64,000 nucleotides of DNA from Hydrotalea flava (lineage in GTDB: Bacteria; Bacteroidota; Bacteroidia; Chitinophagales; Chitinophagaceae). The position numbers and the translations under genes were made by a program. The DNA is taken from assembly GCF_001623405.1 (NCBI RefSeq), contig NZ_LUHG01000050.1, positions 1-64,000 on the forward strand, written 5' to 3'. The notes beneath the pieces are model-generated. The model had not been told where the DNA came from and made no database searches. It saw only the letters and a program-made list of their open reading frames with translations. Below are positions 9,835 to 18,860 of this stretch, in pieces. The first letter of the stretch is position 1. Each line of letters opens with the position of its first letter.

Positions 9835-10932
9835 ATGAAAATAAAATATATTTCAATTTACAAGTATTCAATTCCCATGGTACCTTTCACTATTGCCACC
9901 GGCACCATGCATTTTGCTCAGAATATTTTAATTAAAATATTTACGGATGAAGGCATTACAGGGCTGGGTGAATGCTCAGCATTTCCAATGATTGTTGGAG
10001 AAAATCAAAATTCCTGCTATACACTGGCGAAAGATTTTGCACTTTTATGGAAAGACAAAGACCCACTTGATATTGAATGCAGGATGCAGGAATTGCATCA
10101 ACACATCACCGGTAATTATACCATTAAAAGTGCATTTGACATGGCTTTATATGATATAGCTGCTCAATACCAACAGGTACCACTCTATGCATTTCTTGGA
10201 GGTAAGAATAAAACGATTGAAAGCGATTTAACGATTGGGATAGATACCCCTGAAGTTATGGCTGAAACTGCATTCAAATTTGCACAAAAGGGTGTGCGTT
10301 GTATTAAAGTAAAATTAGGAAAAACCAGAATGGACGATATTGAGCGAATCAAACAAATACGCAACGCAATTGGCAATGCAATTACCTTAAGAATTGATGC
10401 CAATCAGGGATGGAGCCCTGCTGATGCATCATCAATTTTACATGTACTTGCCCCCTACCACATTGAATTTTGCGAACAACCCATGGCCAAATACAATGAT
10501 GACTTTTTGCCTACATTATGTGCCGGTTCGCCTATTCCAATAATGGCAGATGAAAGCGTATTTACACAACATGATGCGGAAAGAATTATCAGAACAAAAT
10601 CCTGCCATTCCATTAACATCAAATTTTCTAAAAGCGGGGGTATACTGGAAGCAAAAGCAATTCACCAGACAGCTGCTGCACATAGCATACCTTGTATGAT
10701 GGGGGGAATGTTAGAAAGCAGGCTGGCATTAACTGCCATGGTACATTTTGCAATTGCACACAATAATATTCATTTTTATGATATAGATACATGCTTGTTA
10801 GGACATTTAGAAGATCCTGTTTTGGGTGGTGTAACCTATAATGGATTACAACTTACCGCTACTGAGGCACCAGGTATTGGTGCAACGGTAGATGAAAGCT
10901 ACCTGAACGCACTGGAAAGTACCACAATTTAA
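9835..10932 (+). CDS. Dipeptide epimerase (enolase superfamily, L-Ala-D/L-Glu type)
   Basis: The start is the ATG at 9835 (MKIKYISIYK), giving 365 residues; the frame is open upstream to 9727. It has the MLE-subgroup active site: the KxK base Lys158/Lys160 (IKVKLG), metal ligands Asp188 (RIDANQGW), Glu214 (EQPM) and Asp239 (ADESVF), and the opposing base Lys263 (NIKFSKSGG). The C-terminal GGMLES and the Asp316-x-Asp318 pair match those that bind the dipeptide amino group in Ala-Glu epimerases. The probable role is recycling of murein peptides by epimerising L-Ala-D-Glu. Specificity could be for another dipeptide, since the group is diverse in Bacteroidota. Confidence 0.88.
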   Translation: MKIKYISIYKYSIPMVPFTIATGTMHFAQNILIKIFTDEGITGLGECSAFPMIVGENQNSCYTLAKDFALLWKDKDPLDIECRMQELHQHITGNYTIKSAFDMALYDIAAQYQQVPLYAFLGGKNKTIESDLTIGIDTPEVMAETAFKFAQKGVRCIKVKLGKTRMDDIERIKQIRNAIGNAITLRIDANQGWSPADASSILHVLAPYHIEFCEQPMAKYNDDFLPTLCAGSPIPIMADESVFTQHDAERIIRTKSCHSINIKFSKSGGILEAKAIHQTAAAHSIPCMMGGMLESRLALTAMVHFAIAHNNIHFYDIDTCLLGHLEDPVLGGVTYNGLQLTATEAPGIGATVDESYLNALESTTI

Positions 10933-10965
10933 AATTGCTTTTTTTACTACAAGGGGCTATTGTAC

Positions 10966-10973
10966 TATCTTCG
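10966..10973 (+). promoter_or_regulatory. Possible -7 box for the acyl-CoA thioesterase
   Basis: TATCTTCG, followed by CACCC, is one mismatch from the TAnnTTTG consensus. It lies 19 bp before the thioesterase ATG. No -33 TTG sits at the right distance, so this is weak. Confidence 0.3.
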
Positions 10974-10991
10974 CACCCAAATCAATCCATC

Positions 10992-11504
10992 ATGCAAGGC
11001 AGAAAAGCAAGCAATAGTTTTACCATTATGAATGAATTGGTATTACCAAACGATACCAACAGCTTTGGCAATTTAATGGGTGGTCGTTTAATGTATTGGA
11101 TGGATATTGCTGCTGCGCTCTCGGCCATGAAGCACAGCAATACACCCTGCATGACTGCGAGTGTAGATAATATTAGTTTTAAAAATCCCATTAAATTAGG
11201 AAATATTGTTCATATTGAGGCAAAGGTTACGAGAGCTTTCAACACATCTATGGAAATATTTTTAAAGGTATGGGGGGAAGACAGCCTGCATCAATACCAA
11301 TATGAAAGCAATGAAGCTTATTTTACATTTGTTGCATTAGATCCAAACGGTAAGCCCAGACCTGTACCGGCATTAATACCAGAAACAGAAGAAGAAATTA
11401 AATTATTTGAAGGGGCATTAAGAAGAAGGCAATTAAGGTTAATACTGGCAGGTAAAATGAAACCCGATGATGCCAATGAATTAAAAGCTTTGTTTGGCAA
11501 ATAA
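10992..11504 (+). CDS. Acyl-CoA thioesterase (hotdog fold, YciA/ACOT-like)
   Basis: The start MQGRKASNSF at ATG 10992 gives 170 residues. It is a single hotdog domain with the family stretch PNDTNSFGNLMGGRLMYWMD (Asn and Asp near the active site), then SVDNISFKNPIKLGNIVHIEA. It should hydrolyse acyl-CoA in the cytoplasm. The C-terminal 30 residues are charged and may form a helix. It starts 60 bp after the epimerase and ends 2 bp from the convergent PlsC-like gene. Confidence 0.88.
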   Translation: MQGRKASNSFTIMNELVLPNDTNSFGNLMGGRLMYWMDIAAALSAMKHSNTPCMTASVDNISFKNPIKLGNIVHIEAKVTRAFNTSMEIFLKVWGEDSLHQYQYESNEAYFTFVALDPNGKPRPVPALIPETEEEIKLFEGALRRRQLRLILAGKMKPDDANELKALFGK

Positions 11505-11506
11505 AA

Positions 11507-12298
11507 TTATTGTACCCCTGAATGATCATGCGGACCTTTCAGCATAAATTGTCTGCTTTGTTCTATTGCATCCATTACCTGTTCTAAAATTATATTTACA
11601 TCAGCATCATAATCAATTTGCAAGGGTGGTTTAAATTGTACGCTTAGCAAAACACCTCTTTTTTTAAACTGCAATCCTTGTTTAGTAAAAGCTCGCCAAA
11701 ATCCATTAATCACAACAGGTATCACAATTGGCCGGTTATTTTTAATAATATAGGCAGTTCCTTTTCTGCCGGGTGCAAAGGGCTTTGTTGTTCCCTGAGG
11801 AAAAGTAATTACCCAGTTTTTTCCCAAAGCACGATGGATTTTTCTGGTATCAAAAGGATCAAGCCCTCTTCTTACTCTTCTTACTTCTGTTGCTTCATGC
11901 CGCCAGGTACGTTTAACAGTTAAAGCGCCGGCTAAAATAAATAAACGACTAATCCAACTGCTACGCATGGTCTCTTCAGCAGCAACAAAATAAACATGTG
12001 TAAATGGATTGAATAAGCAAAACGGTAATCCTAATCTATTATGTCTGCGCCATTTTACTGCACAAAATATGTGTATAAAAACAATAACATCTGCGAAATA
12101 TGTTTGATGATTGCTTACAAATAAAACATTATTTTCAGGCAACTGTTCCAGATTTTCGGTTCCCTCAATTTTAAGTCGGTTAAAAATGGCAATTCCCGGA
12201 TAAGATATCAAACCAGCAATGATATAAATACATCTGCGAACTAGCTTAAAATGTTTTATTTTTTCTATGAAGGACAAGTGCAAGTATTTTAAAAACAA
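11507..12298 (-). CDS. PlsC-like 1-acylglycerol-3-phosphate O-acyltransferase family protein
   Basis: The 263-residue protein has an N-terminal hydrophobic segment (about residues 24-40) and the PlsC/LPLAT domain. Its motif I reads SNHQTYFADV, which gives H-x5-D instead of the canonical H-x4-D. Motif III is FPQGTTKPFAPGRKG in place of FPEGTR, and motif IV is IPVVINGFWRAF. It probably transfers an acyl chain in membrane lipid synthesis, but the altered motifs make the acceptor uncertain. No ATG is available at the start; TTG at 12298 is the best candidate. Confidence 0.75.
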   Translation of the reverse strand: MFLKYLHLSFIEKIKHFKLVRRCIYIIAGLISYPGIAIFNRLKIEGTENLEQLPENNVLFVSNHQTYFADVIVFIHIFCAVKWRRHNRLGLPFCLFNPFTHVYFVAAEETMRSSWISRLFILAGALTVKRTWRHEATEVRRVRRGLDPFDTRKIHRALGKNWVITFPQGTTKPFAPGRKGTAYIIKNNRPIVIPVVINGFWRAFTKQGLQFKKRGVLLSVQFKPPLQIDYDADVNIILEQVMDAIEQSRQFMLKGPHDHSGVQ

Positions 12299-12391
12299 AG
12301 CTGCACAATATAAACATTGTTATTAAATTTTCTTTGTTTGATGGAAGTGAATGTGCATTGAATTTATCACTCATCATTTATTGCATTAGAA

Positions 12392-12399
12392 TACCTTTG
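12392..12399 (+). promoter_or_regulatory. Possible -7 box for the HAD phosphatase
   Basis: TACCTTTG fits TAnnTTTG exactly and precedes the HAD ATG by 12 bp, implying a very short leader. No TTG lies at the standard spacing upstream. Confidence 0.4.
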
Positions 12400-12411
12400 C
12401 GCAAAAAAATA

Positions 12412-13074
12412 ATGGCATTAAATACTGTAATATTTGATATGGATGGTTTATTAATTGATAGTGAGCCATTATGGAAAGAAGCAGCAGATGAAGTTTTTTT
12501 GCACTATAATATTCAACTAACCGAAACTGAATACCATACTACTACGGGTTTACGTACCAATGAATTTGTAGCTACTTGGTTTTCCAAATTTAAAATTCCA
12601 GATACTGAAATAGGTATTGCTGAAACAAAAATATTGGAGGTTGTTAGTTATAAAATTGCAGAAAAAGGCGAAATAATGCCCGGCGTTGGGTATATTTTTG
12701 AATTTTTCCAATCACATCATTTTAAAATTGGGCTGGCCTCCTCATCTCCTCAATTTATTATAGATCAGGTAATACAACAAATAAACATTGCCCCCTACCT
12801 TATGGCCACGGCTTCGGCAGGTAATTTAAAATATGGGAAACCGCATCCGGAAGTGTATTTAAATTGCGCGTCAGCACTCAACTCAGTTCCAACTGAATGT
12901 CTTTGCTTTGAAGACTCATTTAATGGCATGATTGCAGCGAAAGCTGCCAGAATGAAATGTGTAGTAATCCCAATGTATCATCAGCAAAAAGAAGAGCGGT
13001 GGAGTGCTGCAGATTTAAAATTAAGTTCTTTGCAAAATTTTGGAGCCCTGCATCTGAATGTGCTCAATCAATAA
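12412..13074 (+). CDS. HAD-superfamily sugar-phosphate phosphatase (HxpB/YniC- or beta-PGM-like)
   Basis: The start at ATG 12412 (MALNTVIFDMDGLL) gives 220 residues. HAD motif I is FDMDGLLIDSEP with nucleophile Asp9 and acid Asp11. Motif II is LASSSP, motif III lysine is in KYGKPHPEVYL, and motif IV is CFEDSFNGM. The cap helix region (EPLWKEAADEVF, TTGLRTNEF) is closest to the hexitol phosphatase/2-deoxyglucose-6-phosphate phosphatase group. The likely reaction is dephosphorylation of a small phospho-sugar in the cytoplasm. A mutase role is less likely but not excluded. Confidence 0.85.
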   Translation: MALNTVIFDMDGLLIDSEPLWKEAADEVFLHYNIQLTETEYHTTTGLRTNEFVATWFSKFKIPDTEIGIAETKILEVVSYKIAEKGEIMPGVGYIFEFFQSHHFKIGLASSSPQFIIDQVIQQINIAPYLMATASAGNLKYGKPHPEVYLNCASALNSVPTECLCFEDSFNGMIAAKAARMKCVVIPMYHQQKEERWSAADLKLSSLQNFGALHLNVLNQ

Positions 13075-13115
13075 TTTTTGAAAAAAATTGTGAAAAAAAT
13101 TGGTGATTGTTAAAT

Positions 13116-13333
13116 TATCTTTAACTTGCTGTGCCGAATAAAAAAAGGGTCATCCCGTAGAAACAGAACGACCTCTAACGATTGCTTGCCATATGAAAAT
13201 TCTTGAATCTTATTGTTGAAAGGTAGGAACGAAAAGTACTACCTTAAGATTTTGCCTCTAACGATTTGCCACTCTAACGATTGCTTATTGCCTTTAACTC
13301 ATCTTTCTTCCACAAAAGTAAGGTGGGTTTTTT
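13116..13333 (+). ncRNA. Candidate structured RNA or leader with three short direct repeats
   Basis: The 356-bp gap between the HAD gene and the 519-residue unknown holds several structural elements. A -7-like TATCTTTA is at 13116-13123. GGGTC (13147-13151) can pair with GACCT (13170-13174). The main hairpin is AATCTT (13206-13211) with AAGATT (13246-13251), stacked on AAGGTAG (13220-13226) with CTACCTT (13239-13245), giving 13 pairs with an 8-nt bulge and a 12-nt loop. TCTAACGATT occurs three times (13174, 13257, 13273). CCAC/GTGG (13310-13326) is followed by six T, a weak terminator. This could be an independent RNA of about 200 nt or the leader of the next gene. No known RNA family was recognised. 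Confidence 0.4.
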
Positions 13334-13430
13334 ATTGGTAGAAATCAATTTCGGCACGATTTTATTACCTTAAACCGTAATTAAAATACGAAAAAACCGC
13401 ATAGAGACTGTGTTTCATAAAAAAAATTAC

Positions 13431-14990
13431 ATGATGCCCAACAAAAATTCAGACCCATTATTTCTATTAATTCAATCCTTACAAAAGTCAGAAAAAAGGC
13501 ATTTTAAACTGTATATTAAAAGAAGTTCTAATAAAGACGATCTAAAAATTGTACAATTGTTCGATGCATTGGAAAAAATGCAGGATTATGATGAAAAAAC
13601 TTTACTGAAGCGCTTAAATAACATCAATAAACCACAATTAGCCAATTTAAAAACACATCTGTACAAACAGGTTTTAGCCAGTTTGCGTTTACTAAAAAGT
13701 ACTGACAGTATTGATTTACAATTGAATGAGCAGTTAGATTATGCCAGAATATTGTACAATAAAGGCCTTTTTTTACAAAGCCTTAAAATTTTAGAAAGAG
13801 CAAAGGAAATGGCCAAAACTGCCAATAAGTTCAATTTCATGACGCAGGTACTTTCACTGGAAAAGAAAATTGAAACCCTCCATATTACCCGAAGCATGCC
13901 TGGTAAAACCATGCAAATCACTTCCGAATCAATAAAAGTAAGTGAGCATGTTACACAGGTTGCTGCATTATCCAACTTGGCTTTACACCTGTATACCTGG
14001 TATATTAAAAACGGACATGCCAGAAATGAACAGGATGAGGCAGATGTAAAACTATTCTTTAAAGAAAACCTTCCTGCAAATGCCTATACTCTAAAAGGGT
14101 TTTATGAACGTTTGTACCTATACCAAAGCTATACCTGGTATGCATTTATTCGGCAAGATTTTTTAATGTATTATCGTTACAGTGAAAAATGGCTGGGTTT
14201 ATTTGATGAGCAGCCGAATATGATTGCAGTTGAAACCGGCCATTACATTAAAGGATTGCACAACTTACTCAATGCTCATTTTGATTTAAGGAATTTTGAC
14301 AAATTTCAACTCATATTGCAACGATTTGAAGCTTTTGCTGCAACGGATGTAGCCAACCAGCACGACAATTTCAGAATTCAAACCTTTATCTATATTCATA
14401 GCGCAAAAATTAACTGGCATTTAATGACCGGTACCTTTTCAGAAGGGTTAACCATCGTTCCGTTTATTGAGGCTCAATTACATCAATATGGACGATTTAT
14501 TGATGCACACCGTATTCTGGTATTTAACTATAAAATAGCCTCATTATACTTTGGCAACCGGCAATTTGCCACCTGTATTGACTATTTGCAAAAAATAATT
14601 AATGATAATTTTTCTTTACGAAATGACCTGCAATGTTATGCCCGTTTAATGCATTTATTAGCACATTACGAAATGGGTAATAATGATATTATTGATTCTT
14701 TAATAAAATCGGTATACCGATATATGGCCCGCATGCAAAATTTAACCATTGTTGAAGAAGAAATTTTTGCTTTCTTACGGAGATCCTTTTATGTAGCTGA
14801 AGAAAAATTACAACCCGAACTGGTTATTTTACTTTCTAAAATAAAACATCTTGAAAAGAACCGTTTTGAAACCCGTGCATTTGCCTACCTGGATATTATT
14901 TCATGGGTTGAATCGAAGGTATATCACAAAACCATGAGTGAAATTATTTACAATAAGTACAAGGAAAGTAAAAAAAGAAGATACGCTTAA
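13431..14990 (+). CDS. Conserved hypothetical protein, helical-repeat type
   Basis: The 519-residue protein starts at ATG 13431 (adjacent ATG at 13434). It is entirely soluble-looking, rich in Lys, Leu and Tyr, and predicted mostly helical. Stretches such as QLDYARILYNKGLFLQSLKI and FGNRQFATCIDYLQKII have TPR-like spacing, but no clean consensus repeat was found. The N-terminus (PLFLLIQSLQKSEKRHFKLYI) is typical of a Bacteroidota family I know only as uncharacterised. No catalytic motif, signal peptide or membrane segment is visible. It follows the structured intergenic region, which may regulate it. Confidence 0.7.
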   Translation: MMPNKNSDPLFLLIQSLQKSEKRHFKLYIKRSSNKDDLKIVQLFDALEKMQDYDEKTLLKRLNNINKPQLANLKTHLYKQVLASLRLLKSTDSIDLQLNEQLDYARILYNKGLFLQSLKILERAKEMAKTANKFNFMTQVLSLEKKIETLHITRSMPGKTMQITSESIKVSEHVTQVAALSNLALHLYTWYIKNGHARNEQDEADVKLFFKENLPANAYTLKGFYERLYLYQSYTWYAFIRQDFLMYYRYSEKWLGLFDEQPNMIAVETGHYIKGLHNLLNAHFDLRNFDKFQLILQRFEAFAATDVANQHDNFRIQTFIYIHSAKINWHLMTGTFSEGLTIVPFIEAQLHQYGRFIDAHRILVFNYKIASLYFGNRQFATCIDYLQKIINDNFSLRNDLQCYARLMHLLAHYEMGNNDIIDSLIKSVYRYMARMQNLTIVEEEIFAFLRRSFYVAEEKLQPELVILLSKIKHLEKNRFETRAFAYLDIISWVESKVYHKTMSEIIYNKYKESKKRRYA

Positions 14991-15072
14991 AGAAGCCTTT
15001 TAACTGTATCCGAGCCGACCGTTTCACGAATGATACACTGCTGTACAATTGGTTAAAAATTAAATGTGCTTC

Positions 15073-15111
15073 AAAAAAAAACGTCCCATGCCGGGTTCGA
15101 CATGAGACGTT
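15073..15111 (-). terminator. Intrinsic terminator of rpsA
   Basis: Downstream of the rpsA stop on the minus strand, an 11-bp stem (plus-strand 15080-15090 with 15101-15111, one mismatch) and a 10-nt loop are followed by eight or nine T (plus-strand A run 15073-15080). Confidence 0.85.
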
Positions 15112-15135
15112 AACTTATTCGAAAAAAGGATTTAT

Positions 15136-17058
15136 TTATTTGCTATCTCCTTCTTTTTCGTCGCCTTCTAATTTGGCACGAATATCGGCCAATGCACCTA
15201 AATCGCCTAAAGTTGCTTTTTCAACTTTGCTCTGAATATTCTTTACGGCTTTTTTGGTTTTTTCAGCTTCGGCTTTGGCTTCTTTCTTCACTGATTCTTT
15301 TTCTTCAGCATGCGCCTGTTCCCAAATTCTGCTATGGCTCAACACAATTCTTTTTTCATTTCTATCAAACTCAATTACCACAAATTGTGCAGTTTCATCG
15401 GCACCAACAGATTTTCCATCTTCTTTAACCAGATGACGGTTAGGAGCAAAACCTTCTAAACCATAAGACAGTTGCACTACGGCACCTTTATCATCTTTAC
15501 GAATCACAGTTCCTTCATGAACAGTTCCAACGCCAAAGGTTTCTTCCAGTGCATTCCAAGGATCTTCTTCCAATTGTTTGTGGCCCAATTGTAATTTTCT
15601 GTTTTCTTTATCAATACCTAAAATGATGGTATCAATATATTCGCCCACTTTTACATATTCACTGGGATGATTGAAGCGTTTTAACCAGCTTAAATCGCTA
15701 ATATGGATCATTCCACCAATTCCTGCTTCCAATTCAACAAACACACCATAAGGCGTAATGTTTTTCACTAATCCTTTGTGTTTGCTGCCTTCTGCAAATT
15801 TGGTTTCAATGGTGCTCCATGGGTCTTCTGTCATTTGTTTGATAGAAAGACTCATTTTGCGTGCTTCTTTATCTAACGTAACCACTTTGGCTTCATACTC
15901 ATCACCTAATTTAAAGAACTCTTTTGCGTTGATGGGTGTATTTGCCCAGGTAATTTCTGAAACGTGTACCAGGCCTTCAACGCCGGGTTGAATTTCTAAG
16001 AAAGCACCATAATCTTCAATATTCACCACTTTACCTTTTACAACTGCACCTTCTGCTAAATCAGCAGGTAATACATCCCATGGATGTGGCGTTAATTGTT
16101 TCAGACCCAGACTGATGCGTTTTTTGTCATCATCAAAGTCTAATACAACCACCTGTAATTTTTGATCCATTTTTACCACTTCTGATGGGTGAGAAATTCT
16201 TCCCCATGAAATATCGGTAATATATAATAAACCATCTAATCCACCTAAATCCATAAATGCACCAAAGTCTGTAATATTTTTTACAGTACCTTCTAATACC
16301 TGACCTTTTTCTAATTTACTCATAATTTCAGCTCTTTGAGCTTCAATATCACTTTCAATCAATGCTTTGTGTGATACAACAGCATTTTTAATGGTTTCAT
16401 TAATTTTAACCACTTTAAATTCCATTGTTTTTCCAACAAACTGGTCGTAATCAGTAACCGGTTTCACATCAATTTGAGAGCCAGGAAGGAAGGTTTCCAT
16501 ACCAAAAACATCAACAATCAATCCGCCTTTGGTTTTAGAGGTAACAGTTCCGGTAACAACTTCACCGGTTTTGTGTACTTCTACAATTTTTTCCCAAGCA
16601 CGGAAAATACGGGCAGATTTGCGGCTTAAATGAAGATTGCCATCTCTGTCTTCTTTTTCTACCACCATTACTTCCACTTTATCACCAATTTTCAAACCGG
16701 GTGTATCGCGAAATTCATTGAGAGAAATTAAACCATCACTTTTAAACCCGATATTAATAACAGCATCTGTTTTGGTTAAGCCAACAATATCACCCTGTAA
16801 AATTTCGCCATCTTCAATTTGCACAAAAGTGTTTTCATACACTTTGTCGTATTTGGCTTTTTCATCAGGGGTGTACAGACTTACATTGCGTTTATCAATA
16901 CTCCAGTCAAAATCATCATGAGCGGTTGCCACTTCTTCAACCGGCTCAGCTACAGGTGCATTTGTTATCGCTGCAGATTGTTCCTGTACTGCTTCCTGAG
17001 CAGCACCGGATACATTCTCCTGTGCATCAGCGTTTAATTGTTTGTTAATAGAAATCAT
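15136..17058 (-). CDS. rpsA: 30S ribosomal protein S1
   Basis: The 640-residue protein has six successive S1 RNA-binding domains, beginning near residues 75, 160, 245, 330, 415 and 500. Typical cores are GTVKNITDFGAFMDLGG and GLVHVSEITW. It recruits mRNA to the 30S subunit, which matters in a lineage with few Shine-Dalgarno sites. An acidic, Ala/Glu/Val-rich N-terminal tail (about 60 residues) and a Lys/Glu/Ala-rich C-terminal tail flank the domains, making it longer than the E. coli protein. The start at ATG 17058 (MISINKQLNAD) was chosen because the upstream frame to 17106 overlaps the promoter region. It is monocistronic with its own terminator. Confidence 0.96.
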   Translation of the reverse strand: MISINKQLNADAQENVSGAAQEAVQEQSAAITNAPVAEPVEEVATAHDDFDWSIDKRNVSLYTPDEKAKYDKVYENTFVQIEDGEILQGDIVGLTKTDAVINIGFKSDGLISLNEFRDTPGLKIGDKVEVMVVEKEDRDGNLHLSRKSARIFRAWEKIVEVHKTGEVVTGTVTSKTKGGLIVDVFGMETFLPGSQIDVKPVTDYDQFVGKTMEFKVVKINETIKNAVVSHKALIESDIEAQRAEIMSKLEKGQVLEGTVKNITDFGAFMDLGGLDGLLYITDISWGRISHPSEVVKMDQKLQVVVLDFDDDKKRISLGLKQLTPHPWDVLPADLAEGAVVKGKVVNIEDYGAFLEIQPGVEGLVHVSEITWANTPINAKEFFKLGDEYEAKVVTLDKEARKMSLSIKQMTEDPWSTIETKFAEGSKHKGLVKNITPYGVFVELEAGIGGMIHISDLSWLKRFNHPSEYVKVGEYIDTIILGIDKENRKLQLGHKQLEEDPWNALEETFGVGTVHEGTVIRKDDKGAVVQLSYGLEGFAPNRHLVKEDGKSVGADETAQFVVIEFDRNEKRIVLSHSRIWEQAHAEEKESVKKEAKAEAEKTKKAVKNIQSKVEKATLGDLGALADIRAKLEGDEKEGDSK

Positions 17059-17088
17059 AATAATACCCGATTGTTTTAATTCGGGCTG

Positions 17089-17096
17089 CAAAAGTA
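17089..17096 (-). promoter_or_regulatory. Probable rpsA -7 box
   Basis: TACTTTTG on the minus strand matches TAnnTTTG and lies 31 bp upstream of the rpsA ATG. A TTTG is present but only 12 nt away. The implied leader begins with a CCCGA/TCGGG hairpin. Confidence 0.45.
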
Positions 17097-17300
17097 TGTA
17101 TTTCAAGTCAAAAAAACTGATTTTATAGCAATTTTTTCACCAATCTGAAGCCTCATAACAACGTTAATAACCAAAACATTAATAAAATATTAAAAGAGGA
17201 ATAAATGTTTATTGGTTTAAAATTTTATTTAAATTTAACCGGGTTATTCAAAACAGATAAACCCTGCATTCAACTACTTTATTCACTAAAAACACAAAAA

Positions 17301-17564
17301 ATGAAAAGAATTTTTGCACTGGTGCTGGCTTTAGCTATTTTCTCAACAGCGTCTTTTGCTCAAGCAGCTAAAACTCAGCCTAAAAAAGAGAAAAAAGAAA
17401 TGACAGCGCCTAAAACAACCCATGTTAAAAAAGATGGTACTGCCGATATGCGTTACAAAGAAAATAAAGGCAAAAAAGAGGCAGCCGGCCCAATGAAAAA
17501 AGATGGCACACCGGATATGCGGTATAAAGCCAATAAGCCCGCCGACAAAAAGAAGAAAGGATAA
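17301..17564 (+). CDS. Small secreted Lys-rich protein with KKDGTxDMRYK repeats
   Basis: The 87-residue protein starts at ATG 17301 with a clear signal peptide (MKRIFALVLALAIFSTASFAQA, cleavage near residue 22). The mature part is almost all Lys, Ala, Pro, Gly and Asp. It contains two copies of KKDGTxDMRYKxNK (about residues 53-66 and 75-88), separated by a Lys/Glu linker. It is strongly basic and probably disordered in the periplasm or outside the cell. Similar short proteins occur in Bacteroidota without known function. It is followed at once by an intrinsic terminator, so it is transcribed alone. Confidence 0.8.
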   Translation: MKRIFALVLALAIFSTASFAQAAKTQPKKEKKEMTAPKTTHVKKDGTADMRYKENKGKKEAAGPMKKDGTPDMRYKANKPADKKKKG

Positions 17565-17582
17565 ATGTTGCGATGAAATAAT

Positions 17583-17617
17583 AAACTGCTCCTGTTGTTT
17601 CAGTGAGCAGTTTTTTT
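17583..17617 (+). terminator. Intrinsic terminator after the KKDGT-repeat protein
   Basis: AAACTGCTC (17583-17591) pairs with GAGCAGTTT (17605-17613), and seven T follow the stem base. It overlaps the end of the convergent flavoprotein gene by 2 bp. Confidence 0.85.
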
Positions 17618-18860
17618 ATGCACTTGCAGAACTATCTGCAGCAATGGCTTTCGCTGCCATAAATGCTGTTGTCCATGCGTTTTGAAAATTAAATCCGCCT
17701 GTTATACCATCAATATCTAACACTTCACCGGCAAAAAACAAATGGGGTATTTTTTTACTTGCTAAAGTATTGGCATCTACTTCAGATAAATCGATGCCGC
17801 CGGCCGTAACAAATTCATCCTTGAAAGTAGTTTTGCCCTGAATGGTATACTTATCCTGCTGCAATTTTAAAACCAGTTGATTGATTTGCTGATTACTGAT
17901 ATCGGCCCATTTTTTTTGAGGTGAAAGATGGATTTGTTCTAAGAAATAAAGCCACAACCTTAGTGGAAAAGAGAAAAAGCATTTAGAACCAATCATTTGC
18001 CGGGATGCATTCATTCTGAAACCATTCAGGGTATTTCGCAATACCTGCTCATTCATTTCTGGAATCCAATTGATAAGTAAATCAAAAACATAATTTTTTT
18101 CAGCCAAATAACGGGCACCCCATGCCGAAAGCTTTAAAATGGCAGGTCCGCTGAAACCAAAATGGGTAATTAACAGAGGGCCTGTTTGTTTCCATTTTGT
18201 TCCGTTAATTTTTATTGCAACAGCAGGAATACTAATACCTGTTAATTCATGAATAGGGTGCGAAGAAAGGTTGAATGTAAACAACGAGGGTACAGGCGGA
18301 ACAATAGCATGACCTAAATCGGCCAACCAATTCCACTGCAATAATTTAGGAAAACCACCTGTTGTAATACATACATAATCTGCTACCATTTCTTTTCCAT
18401 TTACAGCAGTTAATTTGAAGTAATTCTCAACAGGCAAAATTTTGATAATATTTGTTTTCAACAGAAGATTAACCTCATAACGTTTTGCTTCGCCTAACAA
18501 ACAATCAATAATTGTTTGAGAGGTATTGGTATCGCTAAACATCCGCCCATCTGGTTCTGCAATTAGGTTTACATGGCGCTCTTTAAACCACTCAACCGTA
18601 TGTTTTGCATTAAACCAATGAAAACATTTTTTTAAAAACTGCGCACCACGTGGATAATATTGAATAAACTGATTGAGTTCGAAACATGCATGGGTAACAT
18701 TACAACGCCCACCACCACTAATTTTTACTTTTGAAAGCACTTTATCTGATTTTTCAACAATCATTACCCGCAAATCAGGGTTCATCCGCGCAGTGTTTAC
18801 CGCACAAAAAAAACCGGCAGCACCTCCTCCAATTACTATTAAAGATTTTGAATTACGCAT
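17616..18860 (-). CDS. HI0933/BaiN-family FAD-dependent oxidoreductase
   Basis: The 414-residue flavoprotein has an N-terminal dinucleotide-binding motif VIGGGAAGFFCAVNTA. The family signature KVKISGGGRCNVTH follows near residue 45. The C-terminal part has FVTAGGIDLSEVD and LFFAGEVLDIDGITGGFNFQNAW, the second FAD-contact region. The enzyme class reduces or oxidises an unknown substrate in the cytoplasm. It begins directly after the M20 peptidase stop with no gap, indicating translational coupling. Confidence 0.9.
   Translation of the reverse strand: MRNSKSLIVIGGGAAGFFCAVNTARMNPDLRVMIVEKSDKVLSKVKISGGGRCNVTHACFELNQFIQYYPRGAQFLKKCFHWFNAKHTVEWFKERHVNLIAEPDGRMFSDTNTSQTIIDCLLGEAKRYEVNLLLKTNIIKILPVENYFKLTAVNGKEMVADYVCITTGGFPKLLQWNWLADLGHAIVPPVPSLFTFNLSSHPIHELTGISIPAVAIKINGTKWKQTGPLLITHFGFSGPAILKLSAWGARYLAEKNYVFDLLINWIPEMNEQVLRNTLNGFRMNASRQMIGSKCFFSFPLRLWLYFLEQIHLSPQKKWADISNQQINQLVLKLQQDKYTIQGKTTFKDEFVTAGGIDLSEVDANTLASKKIPHLFFAGEVLDIDGITGGFNFQNAWTTAFMAAKAIAADSSASA

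Noticed and set aside
13160-13282. CRISPR-like reading of the TCTAACGATT repeats
   Set aside because: Only three 10-bp copies with unequal spacing (83 and 16 bp), no cas genes nearby.
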